Origin: Typha latifolia
Lineage: Eukaryota; Streptophyta; Magnoliopsida; Poales; Typhaceae
Length of the DNA stretch: 64,000 bases
Direction: 5' to 3'
NCBI GenBank assembly: GCA_019914945.1
Contig: CM034101.1
Location: 569,188-633,187, forward strand
Shown piece by piece: positions 34,618 to 45,908 of this stretch (positions within the stretch are counted from its first letter, which is position 1; the number at the start of each line of letters is the position of its first letter). A model generated the notes under the pieces. The model saw only the letters and a program-made list of their open reading frames with translations, did no database searches and was not told the DNA's origin. The position numbers were made by a program, and so were the translations under genes.

Positions 34618-36671
34618 ATGGCAACCAAGGTGAAAGGGTTCTTCAAGGGATTCAAGCACATTGCCCAAATCTTTGGTAACGATCTTTATTGCATATTTCT
34701 CTGTCTTCTTCTTTTACATCCTCACGTCTTTAAGCTTATTGGGTTTCAGATTTCTTTTGTGAATTGAGTTTGCTACAATAATGGTGGTTCTCTCCTTGCA
34801 GCTGTGAAGGAGCATGAGATGGAGATTGGGTACCCAACAGATGTAAGACACGTGGCCCATGTTGGTTGGGGCAGCTCATCTGATAATGCTCCTAGCTGGG
34901 TATGATAAAGATTGTATTAAGAACTTCTAAGGCAAATGGCCCAAATTTGTTACTCCTTATGACGCCACTGATTGTTGCTTTGTTTTCCAAATTGAACAAT
35001 TGCAGATGAGTGAGTTCAAGACAGCATCTGATTTCTCATCAACATCTCTTACCAACTTCGGGCAGTCCACGGGAACTTCTTGGGTTTCTGAAGGTGTGTT
35101 CCTCCTCTTTTCTCTTATCATGATTTAGACAGGAAAAAGGAAGAAAGGAAATAGAAGAGTGATGCATATCTGAGATTTCAGGTGGTTCTTTAATTTGTAT
35201 ACAAGATATTGTGTGAAACAATCTATAGGCTTTTCAAAGAGTACCTCACATTTAATGTTCATATCATATCCGAGCTGTTCAGCACTCATCCATGCTAATT
35301 CTCATCCTCTATTATAATATTTTTTTTTCATACAGTAGTATAATTGAGGATTTAAGAAGGGCAACTTGTGGATAATGGTAAAGGTTACTGCAAGAGACTG
35401 GTTTTGTAGGCTTGCTCATAGATTTATAGTGGGAACATTGCCTATTTGAGATATTAAGATGTAGCAGGACACGGATAATGCAACCATTATTGGTCAACAA
35501 AATTTGGTTAACATCCGCCTGGTTTTGAGATTTTGTTCAGAATGTTACAGTAAAACAGATTTAAGATTTACATCTGATTGCTGGAGAAACTAACAGATGT
35601 CAAAAATAAATTAGAGGCTTAGTTTGTTTTGCTAGCAAAAACGGATGTATTCAATGGCCAGTTATTTCTTGAAAAGAAGTCTTCTATGGCCAGCTTATTT
35701 GTGAACCTAGAACTAGCTTATATTTCCTTAGTTAGTCGGGTACTAAGTAAATCAACCTGTCTTATACTAGCTCAAATTATCTTTGGCTTTCTATCAGAAA
35801 AACAGGAGTCCCAAATTTCATCTGGTATCACATAAATAAAGAAAGTTTCATACCATTTTGACTGACTAAAGCTTTTGGCCTTCACTGCATCTGGTATCAC
35901 ATAAATAAAGAAAGTTTCATACCATCTTGAAAAGTTTCATACCATTTTGACTGACTAAAGCTTTTGGTCTTCAGAGGTAGGAGAAATTAATTCACTTTCA
36001 ACTGATATTTTAGCCTTTTTCTGACCTGATCTTGTTGTTGGAAAAGCATATTAACGACGCTGGTAAAGGATATCTAATCGAAATGGGGTGTTTAGGAGGT
36101 TTTCAATAGTTCATGAAATCTATATGTATATTAAAAAAAAATTACGGGTGTGTGAAGAAGGATGATAGTTCACAGTGTTTAAGTAAAATTGTCAAAATAT
36201 TTATCTCCACTAAATATTGATCGAGTTTGTTGTAAATGAGGCAATTAGTATCAACTGCCTCTTCGTTTTTCTTTTCTAGCTCTGCTTTTATTTCCATTTG
36301 ACTAATCTTAGCCTTGCTATACTGATCTTGTTTAGTTTCCACTTCCTGTTATGAGATATCGTCTGACATTTAATATCATGGATCATTACATACTCTTATA
36401 TTGGGACTAAAGGCTTTGTTGATGTAATAATATAACAGATCTTGATCAACCTCAAGAATTCCGTTCATCTTCAGGGATCTATGCAGATACTTCAGCATCT
36501 GATTTACCAAATGCCCAACAACAAACAACACGTAAGAAGAGTAAGAACTCATCTCTCTCTTTTTCAAAAAAATCTTTGACAAGATCATGGAAGTCAAGAG
36601 CTTCATCTTCACGTGGGATTGAAGAGGCTGATGCAAGTCATGAAGCACGAAACCAAGTTCAAGTAATATAA
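34618..36671 (+). CDS. CRIB-domain ROP-interactive protein (RIC10/RIC11-like)
   Basis: RIC proteins bind active ROP GTPases through a CRIB motif and pass the signal to the cytoskeleton or to vesicle traffic. Four coding exons, 34618-34675, 34802-34899, 35006-35093 and 36439-36671, give 158 residues. The protein starts [19 protein letters not shown], a basic hydrophobic segment that probably touches membrane. Next comes the CRIB motif [16 protein letters not shown] at about 27-42, with the conserved Ile28, Pro31, His36, His39 and Gly41, and then [14 protein letters not shown]. The C-terminal third is Ser/Lys-rich ([20 protein letters not shown]) and probably disordered. CRIB near the N-terminus and the short length fit the RIC10/RIC11 group. 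Intron 3 (35094-36438) holds a local duplication. Confidence 0.9.
35819..35975. repeat. Local duplication in an intron of the RIC gene
   Basis: CATCTGGTATCACATAAATA with its continuation occurs at 35819 and again at about 35889. In the second copy a short piece (AAGTTTCATACCAT) is repeated once more. Both copies run on through TTTTGACTGACTAAAGCTTT. The unit is about 70 bp. Confidence 0.88.
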
Positions 36672-38492
36672 GAAGATATATTTCTGTATGTTTCTAGGCA
36701 TTCTGCGAATATTTGTGTAAACTATTCTAGGTGTTGGAAGTTCCTTTATATGGAGTGGCCTCTCTGATTTTGTACAAAACTCCATTTAGCTATTTAATTT
36801 ATGTATATTCTTATCTTTTAAGATTTAGGTGTTTTATTTCCATGACTTGCTTGGATTGTATTATTAGTATTATTCAGAAGTACATCTGATCAGCATCGCT
36901 AATCTCTTTACACTTTGAAGGAACTGTCAGTCGCGATGCAGGAGGATATTGTGTAACAACCTAGAAATGCTTAATATGAACTGTACAATAAATTTGCACA
37001 AGGTGTGAAGAATTTAGGTGGTTGATCCATCAATTAGGACTCATATAAGCTTTACTTTTGTTTCGGAAGTTTTTGAGATATTCTATGAGATGCCTTTGTG
37101 AACTGCTAGAATAAAACTTGGCATGTTTGGAGTCTAAAGTTATTTAAAATGCTTGTTTCTTATGTTCTCGAGCTCTTTTTTTTTTTTTTTTATAAAAAAA
37201 TTTTAAGAGAATGTTCGTAGACCGGCACGGCAATTCATTCAAATAGAAGCAACAAGAAGCTTGGAAGAAAATGCAGGCAGACAGAGGCGATTCAACATCC
37301 CATGACATAATCGACACCATAATAGCCATGAAATAGCAAACTTACAACACAAACTACAAACCCTAAAATAAAAGTAGGAAAAGGGAGAAACAGGCTAGGC
37401 CAAGGCAACTCCAAAATAGATACAATCTCTCGCATACACAAAAACCCACAATAAAGCCTAGTTTGACAAAAATGAAGATCTCCAAACCAACAAGCTACCT
37501 CAAAGCCACTACATGAAGTGGCGGGCAGCGAAGAAATGAGGGGTCAACTGAGCTAGATTGATCGGAACGAGGCTCCGATGACCTTTGTCGCAATTGGGTA
37601 TCTTCACGAGCAAGGGTTGGCAATAGGGAGGGCAAGGGGAGGAGAAAGGTGACAGTTGAGGGGGCCGAGGTAAAAACTGAGGGCGATTACAACAGGAAGG
37701 GCAAGGGGAGAAGAGCGGTAATGGCTAGGAGCAGCAGATGACAACATCGAGAGAGGAGAGGTGTGGCGGTGACAAGGAACAGTGACAGAGTGCGCAGGTG
37801 AATAGAGAAGAAAACTCAAACTTTAGAGAGAATGAGAGGAGAAAAGGATAAGGGAGAAGAAAAGAGGTTGTTCCCATCCCCTACTTGTCGACTAGGGACT
37901 AGGGACTAGGGACTAGGGAAGGGGAGGGGAGAGGAGAGTCCTCACCGCCGTGGGCTAGGAGAGAGGAGAGGAGAGTCCTCGTCGGTTGCAGTGAGAGAGA
38001 AGATCCCTCAAGGAGGATCGAATATGGAGAGAAGAAATCATGCGCCAAACCCTAAGAGCGGTGGGAAAAAGTTGCAAATAACTCAAAAGGCCTCCTTATA
38101 ATTTTTATGCATTTATGTGTATGTTTTCTGTCATTCCTTTGGTAAAGAAGAAACTTTTAGGCTCTTGTAGTTGTATGTACTTCAAAGAAAAGAACCAATC
38201 TAATTTAATCTTTGATTAGTAGCACTCCAACCTACCTAGACTGAGCTCGCTCTAACTCGATTTGAAACCAAATAATAACACATACAATTCCTCACACTTG
38301 CATGGCCTTAAGACTAATTTAAATTCAAAAATTGTCTAAACCACGTCTTAAGCCGAACATAACCCCAAACCGCACCAAACCCGGTTTATTTACTCGGACC
38401 GCTTCAAGCACGACCTTAAGAGAGCGCTTCCTCTTCTGCTCTGAAAGCGCTCTCAACTTGTTCGAGAGAAAGCCACAGAGACAAGGAGAGAA
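36672..38492. other. Intergenic; contains a candidate retroposed segment
   Basis: 3' flank of the RIC gene, a candidate minus-strand retroposon (37177-38095, separate entry), and the promoter of the DDRGK1 gene. Around 38270-38420 is a stretch rich in AACC/CCAAACC words of unknown nature. No plus-strand gene is recognised. Confidence 0.5.
37177..38095 (-). mobile_element. Candidate retroposed sequence with poly(A) tail, class unknown
   Basis: Read on the minus strand, about 900 bp of GC-richer DNA ends in a run of about 15 A (T run at 37177-37191 on the plus strand), which suggests an inserted cDNA or a LINE end. Its minus-strand start has GGGTTTGGCGCATGATTTC. It is C- and CT-rich and has no long open frame, only 71 codons at 37604-37819. 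Inside it are four tandem GACTAGG units (about 37889-37918). I could not find clear target-site duplications, so the boundaries are approximate. Confidence 0.3.
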
Positions 38493-41400
38493 ATGGAGGA
38501 GATAATTGCTGGAATTCTTTGTATGTTTATCGTGGTTGCCCTACTCCCACTCCTTATATGGAGGCGTCATCAGATCGGTCGATCCCCGGACGAGAACGAA
38601 GAAGAACGCCAGCCGATGCAGGTGATTTGGATCCCCCACTGTCTTCTTTTAAACCTAATTTCGTTCATATCTTAACTTTCTATGATATCGGCTTCCTTTA
38701 GGGACTAGTGTTGTCATTTGTTCGCCGTCTTCTATCTTTTAGGTTATTTATGTCAGGATTGACGCGAAATCGATGTGATTCTTTACCATAGATAAATAAA
38801 GGGTTATTATTGAATTATGAGAACGAAATGAAGGCATCAAATTGGTGTGAATTCATATTAAACATGGATGGCGTTATGGGCCACCTTATCTGTTTAATAA
38901 ACATACTCGTTTTGATTTTTGAAACTGTTCTTTCCAAGTAGAAGCACGATCAAAGAAAAAAAAATTATGAGTTTTACATACATGTCGTCTTGGGTGCTAT
39001 ATGCACATGTCGTGATTCATCATTTACCTTTTACCACCATCGTCCAATCTTCCCAACAGTATTGGATTAGGGATTCATCAAAAATAATATGGGATTAGGG
39101 AGATGCAAACAGAGTATTTGTCATGAACTGGACTTAACCCTGTGGAATTTTGTGGCATGGTCCACACGAGGCAATTAGGCGAGAGAGGGATTTGACATGA
39201 AATCTACTATGTGAGTTGGTAGGTTGAATTACATCTGTCAGTATATGCAATTATTCCATCATCCAACCAAAGGGAAACCTTCTAGTTCATGCAGAGTGTT
39301 GTCCTTGTATTAGAGTCATAAAACAGCAAATTAACTAAAGTGTGGCTGCATTTATCCACTATAATTGGAGAATGATGACGTTGCATATTCCATTGGTTCT
39401 TTTCTCAGAAGGCAGTTAGCATAAATAACCCAAATTAATCAGAGGTATCTTCTTATTGATTGAGATGGTGATACATGTTTTATTCCTGCTTCTTTAGCAA
39501 TTATCTTTGTAACTAACATTGTTCAATTGTCACATCTATCATAGTCGATGGTTTGATCTAGGAAGACCATGAAATTATGTCATAAACCTATCCAATAAAA
39601 GAACAAATATCAATCAAAATTTCTCAAAATAGTGCAACCAAGGACAACAAGAAACAATCTATGTGAGGGATCTTTAAAGCCATTCTATTCATATGAGTTA
39701 TAGACAACGAAGCATATCAATGATAACCTGGAACCATGGGATTTTCGATACCAAAGAAAAGTGAGAGAATTGTTAGAGGACTTCAGATTTGAGTGAATAC
39801 AACTCATTCTTTTTCATAATCTTTGCTTGATTTCAGCAAAAATTCTGCAGAAAGTACCTTTCTCAATCAAGGCAAATGTTAAAGACATCAATTAACTAAA
39901 CAAAATGTGACAATGTCAGGCTATAACCCAGCAATGTGAAAAATGATAATATTGTGCATCAAAAGTCAACCTCGAGCAATATATTTTAAGACACATACCA
40001 ACTATTCTATCTTTCAGCTTAAGTTATATGTAGTGCTGGGTGATAATTTGAATATCTTTGGTTAAGAAGGTATCCTGCTGATATTTTGAGTTCCTGTACT
40101 ATATGAATCCATTTCGTGCAGGAAGAAAGAGTAGTCCGCCCAGCTGGGGCTCGCCGTATGCGTCGGAGGCCAGCTGCTGAAAGTTCATCTGCTGCTTCAA
40201 CCAGCTTGGAAGGTAGTTATTCCGTTTTTTTATCTCTTTATAGTCTTACATTTGATCCTTTTCTTATTTCTTGTATTTACTGTCGTATTCTATTTTCATG
40301 TCTAACTTTATTCTTCTGGTGTTGTGGAGTAAAATAATCTCATGTAGATTTTTGACAAACTTAGCTCTTCTTTTACTTGGAGCAGAAATTTTAGTTTTAT
40401 ACTTCTGGAGAAAAAGTTACAGCTTTTGATGTTCTATATTCATATGATCACAAGTAAATGAGGTTAAATTCTTATAATTAATAATAAAATAGGAATCCCG
40501 TCGAAAAGCTCATTCTGGTAGACCTAGAGGTTTGTGATAAGTTATCAGTTAATTGGGTAATTGGTTCTCTCCATCATGTCTAGTCTTTTGATAATTACCT
40601 GAAATTTGACTTTTCAGAAGCTGTTGTTGAAAGTGATGAAGAAGTTCCTGAGGATTATTATGTTGCTAAGGCATCTAAAAAGAAGGAGAAGAAAAAACAA
40701 GAGCGTGAAGCACAACGCCAGGTGAATTAACCATAAGTTATTTCTCCTTATTTAAGATTTAATATCTAAATACTCGCCTGTTTACATTTTTTTTAAGGCT
40801 GAGGAAGTGGCACGTGAATCAAGAAAGACAAAGCAGGATCGTTATGCTGACATGCGGAGGAAGAAGGATGAGGAACGAGAAGCCCAAGAGCGTTTGATTG
40901 TCGGTGAATCTATTTGTTTATGTACATAGTCTATTATAGTCAAGAAAGCCTTTTGTACTCAGCATCTTGTTGGTTGATATAGGAAGAAGAAGCTAGGGCT
41001 CGGAAGGCCAAGGAGGAGGAAGCTGCTGCTTTAGAATTTGAGAAATGGAAAGGTGAATTTTCTGTTGATGCTGAAGGTACAACAGAGAATGAGATGCAAG
41101 ATGAGAGCCATGGTTTACTCTTTAATTTTATAGAATACATTAAGGTATGATTGTTCTCTCTCTTTTCTTTAGTTTCCTTCAAAACGTACTTTCTAGCACC
41201 AATAAATTTTGCATGAGGTAATGATTTCATTATTTCTAAGGTTTTTTCCTCTGTTATAACTTCATTTGTAATTCCTTTGTTAGCTCAAAATTGGACAATT
41301 ACTTTTTGTGACAACAAGTTGAATCATACGTTGGCCGACTATCCTCTTTACATCCTTATGGCTTTTCTTTTCTTTCAATTTCAGTAATAATAGTCTAGAC

Positions 41401-42915
41401 TTTTATGCACAACTACCAGTAAATCAAGTAAAAATGTCTTTTCTTTTGAACTTTTATTACGTAACTTTTGCAGAAACAAAAGTGTGTTCCTCTGGAGGAT
41501 CTTGCAGCAGAATTCAAGATGCGAACTCAGGTATTTTAAATCCTATGAACTATTCATTTGTCAGTTGAAAGTTATGATGAATTTGCATATGATCATTTTA
41601 CGTCCTATCAGGAAGCTTTCGTTTATATGGTGGTGTTAGATGTTTGGTGAAAAGAACTAAACAAGCTAAAGAATTGCTCTTCATGCATGTTCTCTTCTTA
41701 CCTATTAGTCTTTCGTTTTGTGGTTCTCTTTGAACAATAAAAAGAAGAAGCTGAAACCTTCTAGGAGTACTGAAAAGTGAAAACCTTCTGGAAAGTTGGT
41801 TTGATAGTAAAAAGAAAATAGTACCTCAAATTGCAATGTTATTGCTGAAAATGTCTCCACCCGTATAATTGAAATCTCGTGTGATTATATTGGGTTCCTT
41901 TCTTTCAAAGACTTGTATTAAATGAAGGCAGAAATATATTTTTTTAATTGATACGAGCCCGTAGGCTATAGATTAGGCAAAAAAATTATTTATTTCGATA
42001 TATAGATTGGACAATTATGCCAACTCTCTCATAGATTATAACAAGTTTAAACTATACGCACATACTATTCCGATGAAAAATCTAACTAAATATTAACTCT
42101 GATATTTATTTGAGAAATCGAACTCATGACCTCTATCATAGATTTCTAAGACCTAATAACTGAGCTAGAATAATGACTTAAACATCTTTATTTTCTTCAT
42201 AAAGAAAAAACTTTTTTTAATTTCATTAAACATGCAGATTGATTATCTAGCTTAATATACACATTGTAGTCATGACTAGTATTCTTCCTCATATCCTGTC
42301 ATAAATATTTTGCTCCTCATTTTTAGTCTAATAAACATCTGTTTGTTGTCATTACTATTCTCATCTTCTTTTCAGTAAATTACTTGTTATTTCTGCAGGA
42401 TTGCATCAATCGGATCACAACATTGGAAACAATGGGTATGGCTTGCAAGCTCTTTAATTCTTCAAGGAACATCTCTTTTTAAAACAATCACATCTGAGTA
42501 ACAGCTTATTATCCATAACACCCTCCTTTTTGGTCCAATTACTTGCCTAGCTTGAAAAGACAACTTGGTCTATGGGTCCTGAGAGTACTAACATGAGAGT
42601 GCTAATTGAAAACCTTGAAAGCTGGATGTATTTTTCATTGCTGCAAGATCTGTAGCCGATGAATTAGCAAAAAAGAAGGTTTTCTCTGAACTAAATAGCT
42701 AGATTTGCTCTGCAGGGAGATTGTCTGGTGTCATGGATGATCGCGGGAAATACATATATATCTCACCTGAGGAAATGAAGGCTGTCGCAGACTATATAAA
42801 ACGGCAAGGAAGAGTCAGTATATCACATCTAGCCAGCATGTCAAACCAGTTCATTGATTTGGAACCAAAGCCTCAGTTTGAGGAGAACAATATAGATGGC
42901 GTTTGTGTCTCATAG
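38493..42915 (+). CDS. DDRGK1: DDRGK domain-containing protein 1 (UFBP1), UFMylation adaptor
   Basis: ER-membrane partner of the UFM1 ligase UFL1, needed for UFMylation, for example of ribosomes stalled at the ER. Eight exons, 38493-38621, 40122-40212, 40618-40721, 40798-40899, 40983-41144, 41474-41530, 42399-42435 and 42716-42915, give 293 residues. It begins with one membrane segment ([20 protein letters not shown], about 3-22). A basic/acidic low-complexity part follows, then a long charged coiled coil (about 90-160; [30 protein letters not shown]). The C-terminal winged-helix (PCI-like) domain has [28 protein letters not shown], the name-giving [13 protein letters not shown] and the DLEPKPQF tail. 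All introns are GT-AG. The exon 4 donor (ATT|GTCGGT) is weak but keeps the frame. Length matches the family. Confidence 0.95.
41940..42190 (-). mobile_element. tRNA-derived SINE in an intron of the DDRGK1 gene
   Basis: Read on the minus strand from about 42190, the sequence has TCTAGCTCAGTTATTAG, which matches a tRNA A box (TAGCTCAGTT). About 30 bp later comes GGTCATGAGTTCGATTTC, a B box (GTTCGA core). A tRNA-unrelated body of about 150 bp follows and ends in an A-rich stretch (AATTAAAAAAATA). This is the layout of plant SINEs carrying an internal pol III promoter. It lies antisense within intron 6 (41531-42398). Target-site duplications were not obvious, so the ends are approximate. Confidence 0.6.
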
Positions 42916-43871
42916 GACTCGTTGCTGTACCTCGCAGTGCTACAACTAATGAGGTTGAAACTGTGAAAAAGTACTTTTACCTATGTTTTGTCGAAGATAT
43001 GGAGCACTTACGTTTATACTTATGTAGCTCACTTTTACTAGTGATTCTGGCCTTTTCGGTTCACGAGGCTTTCTAGCTGTATTTCTTGTGAAATGAAAAA
43101 TGCATGAAGCATGTATATAGTTGTCCCATTTTGCAGTGTTTATTCATGTGTATATGCTTAAGAAACATTAGTTTTCACACAAAAAGATCAAAGTGTCCCT
43201 TTAATTTATAACAATCAGTAGGGAAAATGGACATACTATGAAGACTAGGTTTGGGGATGGCTAGGTTTGGCACCCTCTCATTCCAAATCTCTCCTATTCC
43301 CAAAATTTTGGGGATGGCTAGGTTTGGCAGTTTTTCGAGAAATTGTTTTCACTGTTGTGATGTTATCTGAGACACTGCTGTTTTTAAGACCATTTAATGG
43401 ATTTGTTTCATTTCTATTTTGGAAAATTATTTTTTCATCATCAATGCCAAACTTCCACAGCGAAAAACAAAGCATTTCCAAACAAAATTCATTTGTGGCC
43501 AAAATATGGAGGTGTGATAACTGGCTAGCCGAGAGTAACATTAGTCCCTCTTGTGCCAATGAGATAAGTGTTGAAATAGTTTAAGAGACTATATCGAATG
43601 AGTATTCTCAAATAGACTCTTATTGCAAGTAGAATTCGAATACAGTAACCATTAGGATACAATCTCCTTATTAGTAGAAGAGAATAGACCACCTTGAAGA
43701 AGTTGCTTCATAAAAGCAGCGTATCATCTGCAACTGAATCTTTCTAGAGCTTAATTTGCAGAGAAGCATTGCATTCCCCACTATTCGATTGTTCCCCCGC
43801 GTCCTCCATCCTCTTCAGTTTTCTAAAGTCTCTCCGCACTTCCCTCCACTTCTACGCTTCCAAATTCCAAT
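42916..43871. other. Intergenic between the DDRGK1 and PPR genes
   Basis: 3' flank of DDRGK1 and promoter/leader of the PPR gene. A 23-bp phrase containing TTTGGGGATGGCTAGGTTTG occurs at 43250-43272 and 43307-43329, flanking a short CT-rich piece. The DNA after it (to about 43550) may be a decayed transposon. No gene is recognised; the overlapping frames at 43267-43584 are accidental. Confidence 0.5.
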
Positions 43872-45908
43872 ATGTTTCCAATCCTAAGAACAAGAAATCT
43901 TATTCCATTATCTCCATCCAAATCTCCCTCTTCCATTGCCACTGTGATCCGATCCCTCTCTCTTCCCTCTCTTCCTCCTCCTCCTCCTCTTCTCCTCTCC
44001 CTCGTCCACTCCTCCTCTCTCATCTCCGTCGACCTCGCCGCTGCTGTCTCCTTCCTTCTCCGCCGATCTTTCTCCGCCGACTCCCCTCCCCCCACGTCTG
44101 CCGTCAACCTAGCCTTTTCCTCCCTCTCCAAATCCCGCCGCTTTGCCGCTGCCATCTCCCTCTATGACTACTTCTGCCACCTCCGCCTCCCTCTCGACTT
44201 CGTCTCCCTCAACATCGTTGCCCACTGTCACTGCCAGTCCCGTCACCCTGATCTCGCCCTCAAGGTGTTCGATGACATGCGCGAACGAGGTCTCGCCCCT
44301 GATGCCGTCTCTTTCAACACCCTCATCAAGGGGTTTTGCGATGATAACCGAATGCAAGATGCTCTTAAGGCGTTTGATGATATGAAGGCGAGAGGGTTGT
44401 GGCCTAATGAGTACACTTTCTCGATGCTCATTGGCTTAGTTTCACGTGGTTGCTCGAATTCCAATTTGGGTTTGGGTCTCATTCGTGAGATGTTGCTTCT
44501 TGGGTTGGAACCTAATATGGTCAATTGCAATTGTGTTCTCTCTGCACTGTGCAAGGAGGGTAAGGTGGATGCTGCCAGAGCAATTTATGGGAGGATGATA
44601 AAGATGGGAATTATAGGAGATGTTGTGTCATATACCTGTTTCGTTGATATGTTGTGTCGGAAAAATTTGATGGTAGAAGCAAGATTGCTTTTTGAAGAGA
44701 TGACTGAGAAGGGTGTTGCTCCGAATGTGGTGACTTACAATGCTTTGATTCATGGGTTGTGCGTTAATAGGAAGATGGAAGATGCAGTAAGAATGGTGCA
44801 TCGGATGGTCTTCGATGGTCCAAAGCCGAATAGAGTCACATGCACAATTGTTATGGGTGGGCTCTGTAGAGATGGCAAGGTAGAAGAAGCATTAAATCTT
44901 TTGGAGGCCATGAGTCAAGAAGGTTTAGATCCTGATAAATCAGTCTATGGTACACTGCTCAATGGGTTGTGCATAGCAGGGAGAATAGAGGATGCAGTGC
45001 AACTGCTTCGTCACATGGAAACTTCAGGGTCTACTGATGTCATTTCCTACAACATATTGATAAGTGGCTTTTGCAGAATGGGAAAGATGGATGAAGCTAA
45101 CCAACTCTTTCTGGAGATGATTGGAAAAGGTTTCAAGCCTGATACTATTGTGTATACTACCTTGATGCATGGGTTCTGTAAGATTGGACAACTTGAAGCT
45201 GCACAAAATTTGGTTATTGAGATGGAGAAGAATGGTCTTAGGCCTGATGTAATTACATACTCTACCTTAATGGAGGGCTGCTGTGAAATTGGAAATCTTG
45301 AAGCTGCTGGAGAGCTTCTAATCAATATGGAAAAGCATGGGCTTGAACCAAATTCAGTTATTTATACTACACTGGTATGTGGTCTGTACAGGATAGGCAA
45401 TGTTGATCGAGCTGAGCATTTTCTGAAAGAGATGGAACTTAAAGGACAACAACTTAATGCCAAGACTTATAACATACTCTTAGACAGACTGTGCAAGTCA
45501 GGGAGAATCCAAGATGCTGAGAAGCTTCTGCATCATATGGCTAATGATAGAATAAACATTGATGGAGTAATATACTCGTGTATGCTCAATACTTATTGCA
45601 AAAACATGCAGGTGCAGGAAGCCAAAGATATCTTAAGAAGAATGACAGAAAAGGGTTTCCGGTCAAATATCATAACTTATCATTCTAGTTTGCAGGAATT
45701 TTGCAGCAAAGGTGAACTTCAAGAAGCTATAAGTGTGCTGAATGATATTGTTACAAATGGTGTTGCACCATCTACATTTAGTGTATGTATCTTCCTAGAG
45801 TATGTATGTAAGTTTGGCCATTTCGATAAATTCTTAGATATGCTCCCAGTCACTTTTAAAGGAAGAGGAAATGATGAGAGTTGTCAAGAACTCATAATGT
45901 CATCATAA
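43872..45908 (+). CDS. P-class pentatricopeptide repeat (PPR) protein with 16 regular motifs
   Basis: Intronless gene of 678 residues. An N-terminal presequence of about 75 residues, rich in Ser, Arg, Pro and Leu (MFPILRTRNLIPLSPSKSPS), fits import into mitochondria or plastids. From about residue 113, sixteen motifs of 34-36 residues follow nearly without gaps. Examples are VVTYNALIHGLCVNRKMEDA, VISYNILISGFCRMGKMDEA and TIVYTTLMHGFCKIGQLEAA. There is no DYW, E or SMR domain, so a role in RNA stabilisation, splicing or translation is more likely than editing catalysis. The pattern (GLCxxGK, high regularity) resembles Rf-like P-class PPRs, a family that includes restorers of fertility; the resemblance alone does not prove such a role. 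The first 400 bp are GC-rich and pyrimidine-rich, unlike the rest. Confidence 0.94.
   Translation: MFPILRTRNLIPLSPSKSPSSIATVIRSLSLPSLPPPPPLLLSLVHSSSLISVDLAAAVSFLLRRSFSADSPPPTSAVNLAFSSLSKSRRFAAAISLYDYFCHLRLPLDFVSLNIVAHCHCQSRHPDLALKVFDDMRERGLAPDAVSFNTLIKGFCDDNRMQDALKAFDDMKARGLWPNEYTFSMLIGLVSRGCSNSNLGLGLIREMLLLGLEPNMVNCNCVLSALCKEGKVDAARAIYGRMIKMGIIGDVVSYTCFVDMLCRKNLMVEARLLFEEMTEKGVAPNVVTYNALIHGLCVNRKMEDAVRMVHRMVFDGPKPNRVTCTIVMGGLCRDGKVEEALNLLEAMSQEGLDPDKSVYGTLLNGLCIAGRIEDAVQLLRHMETSGSTDVISYNILISGFCRMGKMDEANQLFLEMIGKGFKPDTIVYTTLMHGFCKIGQLEAAQNLVIEMEKNGLRPDVITYSTLMEGCCEIGNLEAAGELLINMEKHGLEPNSVIYTTLVCGLYRIGNVDRAEHFLKEMELKGQQLNAKTYNILLDRLCKSGRIQDAEKLLHHMANDRINIDGVIYSCMLNTYCKNMQVQEAKDILRRMTEKGFRSNIITYHSSLQEFCSKGELQEAISVLNDIVTNGVAPSTFSVCIFLEYVCKFGHFDKFLDMLPVTFKGRGNDESCQELIMSS

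Noticed and set aside
43605..43680. A second B-box-like motif (AATTCGAAT)
   Set aside because: No matching A box at the right distance and no SINE-like body or tail.
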